This document shows, piece by piece, positions 17,692-18,953 of a stretch of 18,953 bases of DNA (position 1 is its first letter; each line of letters begins with the position of its first letter). The stretch spans positions 1-18,953 of the forward strand of contig NAVB01000114.1 in the NCBI GenBank assembly GCA_002179805.1, given 5' to 3'. The translations under genes were made by a program, and so were the position numbers. Below the pieces are notes generated by a model. The model had not been told where the DNA came from. It searched no databases and was given only the letters and a program-made list of their open reading frames with translations. This stretch comes from Acanthamoeba lenticulata. Lineage: Eukaryota; Discosea; Longamoebia; Acanthamoebidae.

Positions 17692-18953
17692 TCAGTCGAT
17701 AACATGAGAACCCGAAAGCGGGTCGGACTTGTCTGTCGTGACGTCGCGCACAAAAAACGGTGTGAATAAGCACCCTTGCGCCTTCGCAATACGGTCCCCC
17801 TCACGCCTTGCAACGGGTAAACCAAGGAAGAGGGGACAGAGAAGAGGGGGGAGCGTACCGATGACGTTCTCGAGGGTGAAGGTGTCCCTGTTGACCGCCG
17901 TCAGCTCGGCGTGGAAGGGCTTGAGAATCTTCTTGATCTCGCCCACATGCGACTTCTTCTTTCCGGCCTGCACCGCGCTCATGTTGGGTCCTGCACGGGC
18001 CGTCCTCAAATGAGCTCACTGCAAGGGAAGTCGACACTGGAGAGGGCGAGGGGGCGCACCGCTCCACATGATGAAGACGTCTCGGGTCGTGTGCGTTTGC
18101 TTGTAGCTCTCGGCGTCGATCGGGATGCGAGACAGCACGTACTGGACCTGTTCTCAACATCAACATAGGAACAAGTCGCTCAGCACCCTCCCACCTCCAC
18201 CGTCCTCCTTCATCGACCGGGCGGTACCTCGGCGTCGTTGAGGTTCTTCACCAGATCCTCGATGGAGAAGCCGGTGGCCTGCAGGCGCAGCGTCTTGTCG
18301 TCGGTGTAGCCCAACAGGATCCTGCATTCACGAGAGAGCGACGAGCCACGTTCGTGAGACTCGCAGTAGCGCCGGAGGGGAGGAAGAGGGGGGAATCGAG
18401 GAGGGGGAGGCGCACCAAGCCGGGTTGTGGTTGGCAAAGTAGGCGTAGAGGGCGTCATAGAAGGCTTCCGGGTCGGCGAAGCCCAGGTTGCGCATCTGAG
18501 ACACCTCATGCGACTTGGCCAACTCGTCCCTCTTCTGCTCGATCGACCGCCTGGTTGGTTGATCGCAGAGGGTCAGCCTCGAGGGCCAAGTCGCGCGTTC
18601 AAGAGGATTGGGGGGGGGGAGGAGGCTACCTCATGATGGCAAACTTGGTCTTGGGAGCGAGGGCGAGCTTGGTCTTCTCCACCGTCGCGCTAGCATCACG
18701 CTTCTCGCTCCGCACGATCCGCTTCGAGCTGTGCAGCGACACCCACGGCCGTGAGCCCCCTTACTCCTCCAGCGCTCGCCAGAGGCGAGGAAGAGGGGAA
18801 GCGGACGGAGGGGAGGACGTACACGGCGGGGGCCCAGATCTCGGGCTTGGGCGTGGAGGGCTCGGGGGCGAGCTTGATGCCGCCCGAGGTCTGGAGGGTG
18901 CCGGCGCGGAGGTCGCGGTCGATGGCGGCGAGGCTGTCGAGCACGTTGAGGAA
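17692..18953 (-). CDS. Protein with C-terminal coactosin/ADF-H domain, 3' part (runs off right edge)
   Basis: Visible exons on the minus strand are 18953-18823 (partial), 18728-18630, 18550-18416, 18321-18228, 18147-18060, 17990-17859 and 17732-17692. The last ~160 residues form a coactosin-type ADF-H domain, which binds actin filaments: FYDALYAYF near its start, AWILLGYTDDKTLRLQATG, FSIEDLVKNLNDAE|VQYVLSRIP, DVFIMWSGPNMSAVQAGKKK, GEIKKILKPFHAEL, then DPLSGSHVID at the end. Upstream are a Pro-rich segment (APEPSTPKPEIWAPAV) and a Lys/Arg-rich helical linker. Classical coactosin is about 140 residues, so this is a larger protein whose N-terminal domains lie beyond the window. The last splice (intron 17733-17858) is the least certain, because the frame also stays open through it. 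Confidence 0.82.

Noticed and set aside
17373..17702. Plus-strand ORF of 109 codons in the convergent gap
   Set aside because: It has no ATG start, no domain and no splice support, and its end overlaps the coactosin gene's last exon.
17710..17723. ACCCG-AAAG-CGGGT stem-loop
   Set aside because: It lies within the last coding exon of the coactosin-domain gene, encoding part of DPLSGSHVID. A five-base stem is expected by chance in GC-rich DNA.

Overview
The window looks like nuclear DNA of a GC-rich, intron-dense, gene-compact unicellular eukaryote. The best guess is an Acanthamoeba-like amoebozoan: introns are mostly 50-130 bases, 5' splice sites are often GTRCG, intergenic gaps are very short, and the gene set (coactosin-type actin binder, RasGAP-SAM, BORC subunit, NFXL1) fits. 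This assignment is an inference. I reconstructed the gene models by hand, splicing exons so that the frame closes and family motifs are restored. For most complete genes the summed exons are an exact multiple of three.

Layout, left to right. (1) 63-2031, minus: the 5' part of a Ser/Pro/Thr/Met-rich, probably nuclear protein that runs off the left edge. (2) 2636-4300, minus: RPAC1 (AC40), the alpha-like subunit shared by RNA polymerases I and III, in eight exons. (3) 4444-4516, plus: tRNA-Ala(UGC). (4) 4594-5668, plus: Mediator subunit MED20. (5) 5761-6603, plus: a RidA/YjgF imine deaminase with a mitochondrial-type leader and a charged tail. (6) 6661-11529, minus: a 21-exon NFXL1-like protein with a RING-type domain, NF-X1 zinc fingers, a coiled coil and a C-terminal membrane anchor. 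(7) 11746-12229, minus: a small BORCS7-like subunit of the lysosome-positioning BORC complex. (8) 12698-13878, plus: a CAMK-like Ser/Thr kinase sharing a divergent promoter region with (7). (9) 14119-14289, plus: a possible two-exon microprotein gene. (10) 14608-17070, plus: a RasGAP with two C-terminal SAM domains. (11) 17692-18953, minus: the 3' part of a protein ending in a coactosin/ADF-H domain, running off the right edge.

The genes do not form an operon or one pathway. They are housekeeping and signalling genes: transcription machinery (RPAC1, MED20, tRNA), metabolite damage control (RidA), membrane-linked zinc-finger/ubiquitin-type function (NFXL1), lysosome positioning (BORCS7) and signalling/cytoskeleton (kinase, RasGAP, coactosin). 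I found no mobile element, CRISPR array, virus-like gene or defence island. The points most worth a second look are the microprotein gene, the complete four-cysteine Fe-S motif in RPAC1, the unusual 5' splice-site preference with two GC-AG introns, the CATG-saturated Met-rich block, and the kinase with no activation-loop threonine.
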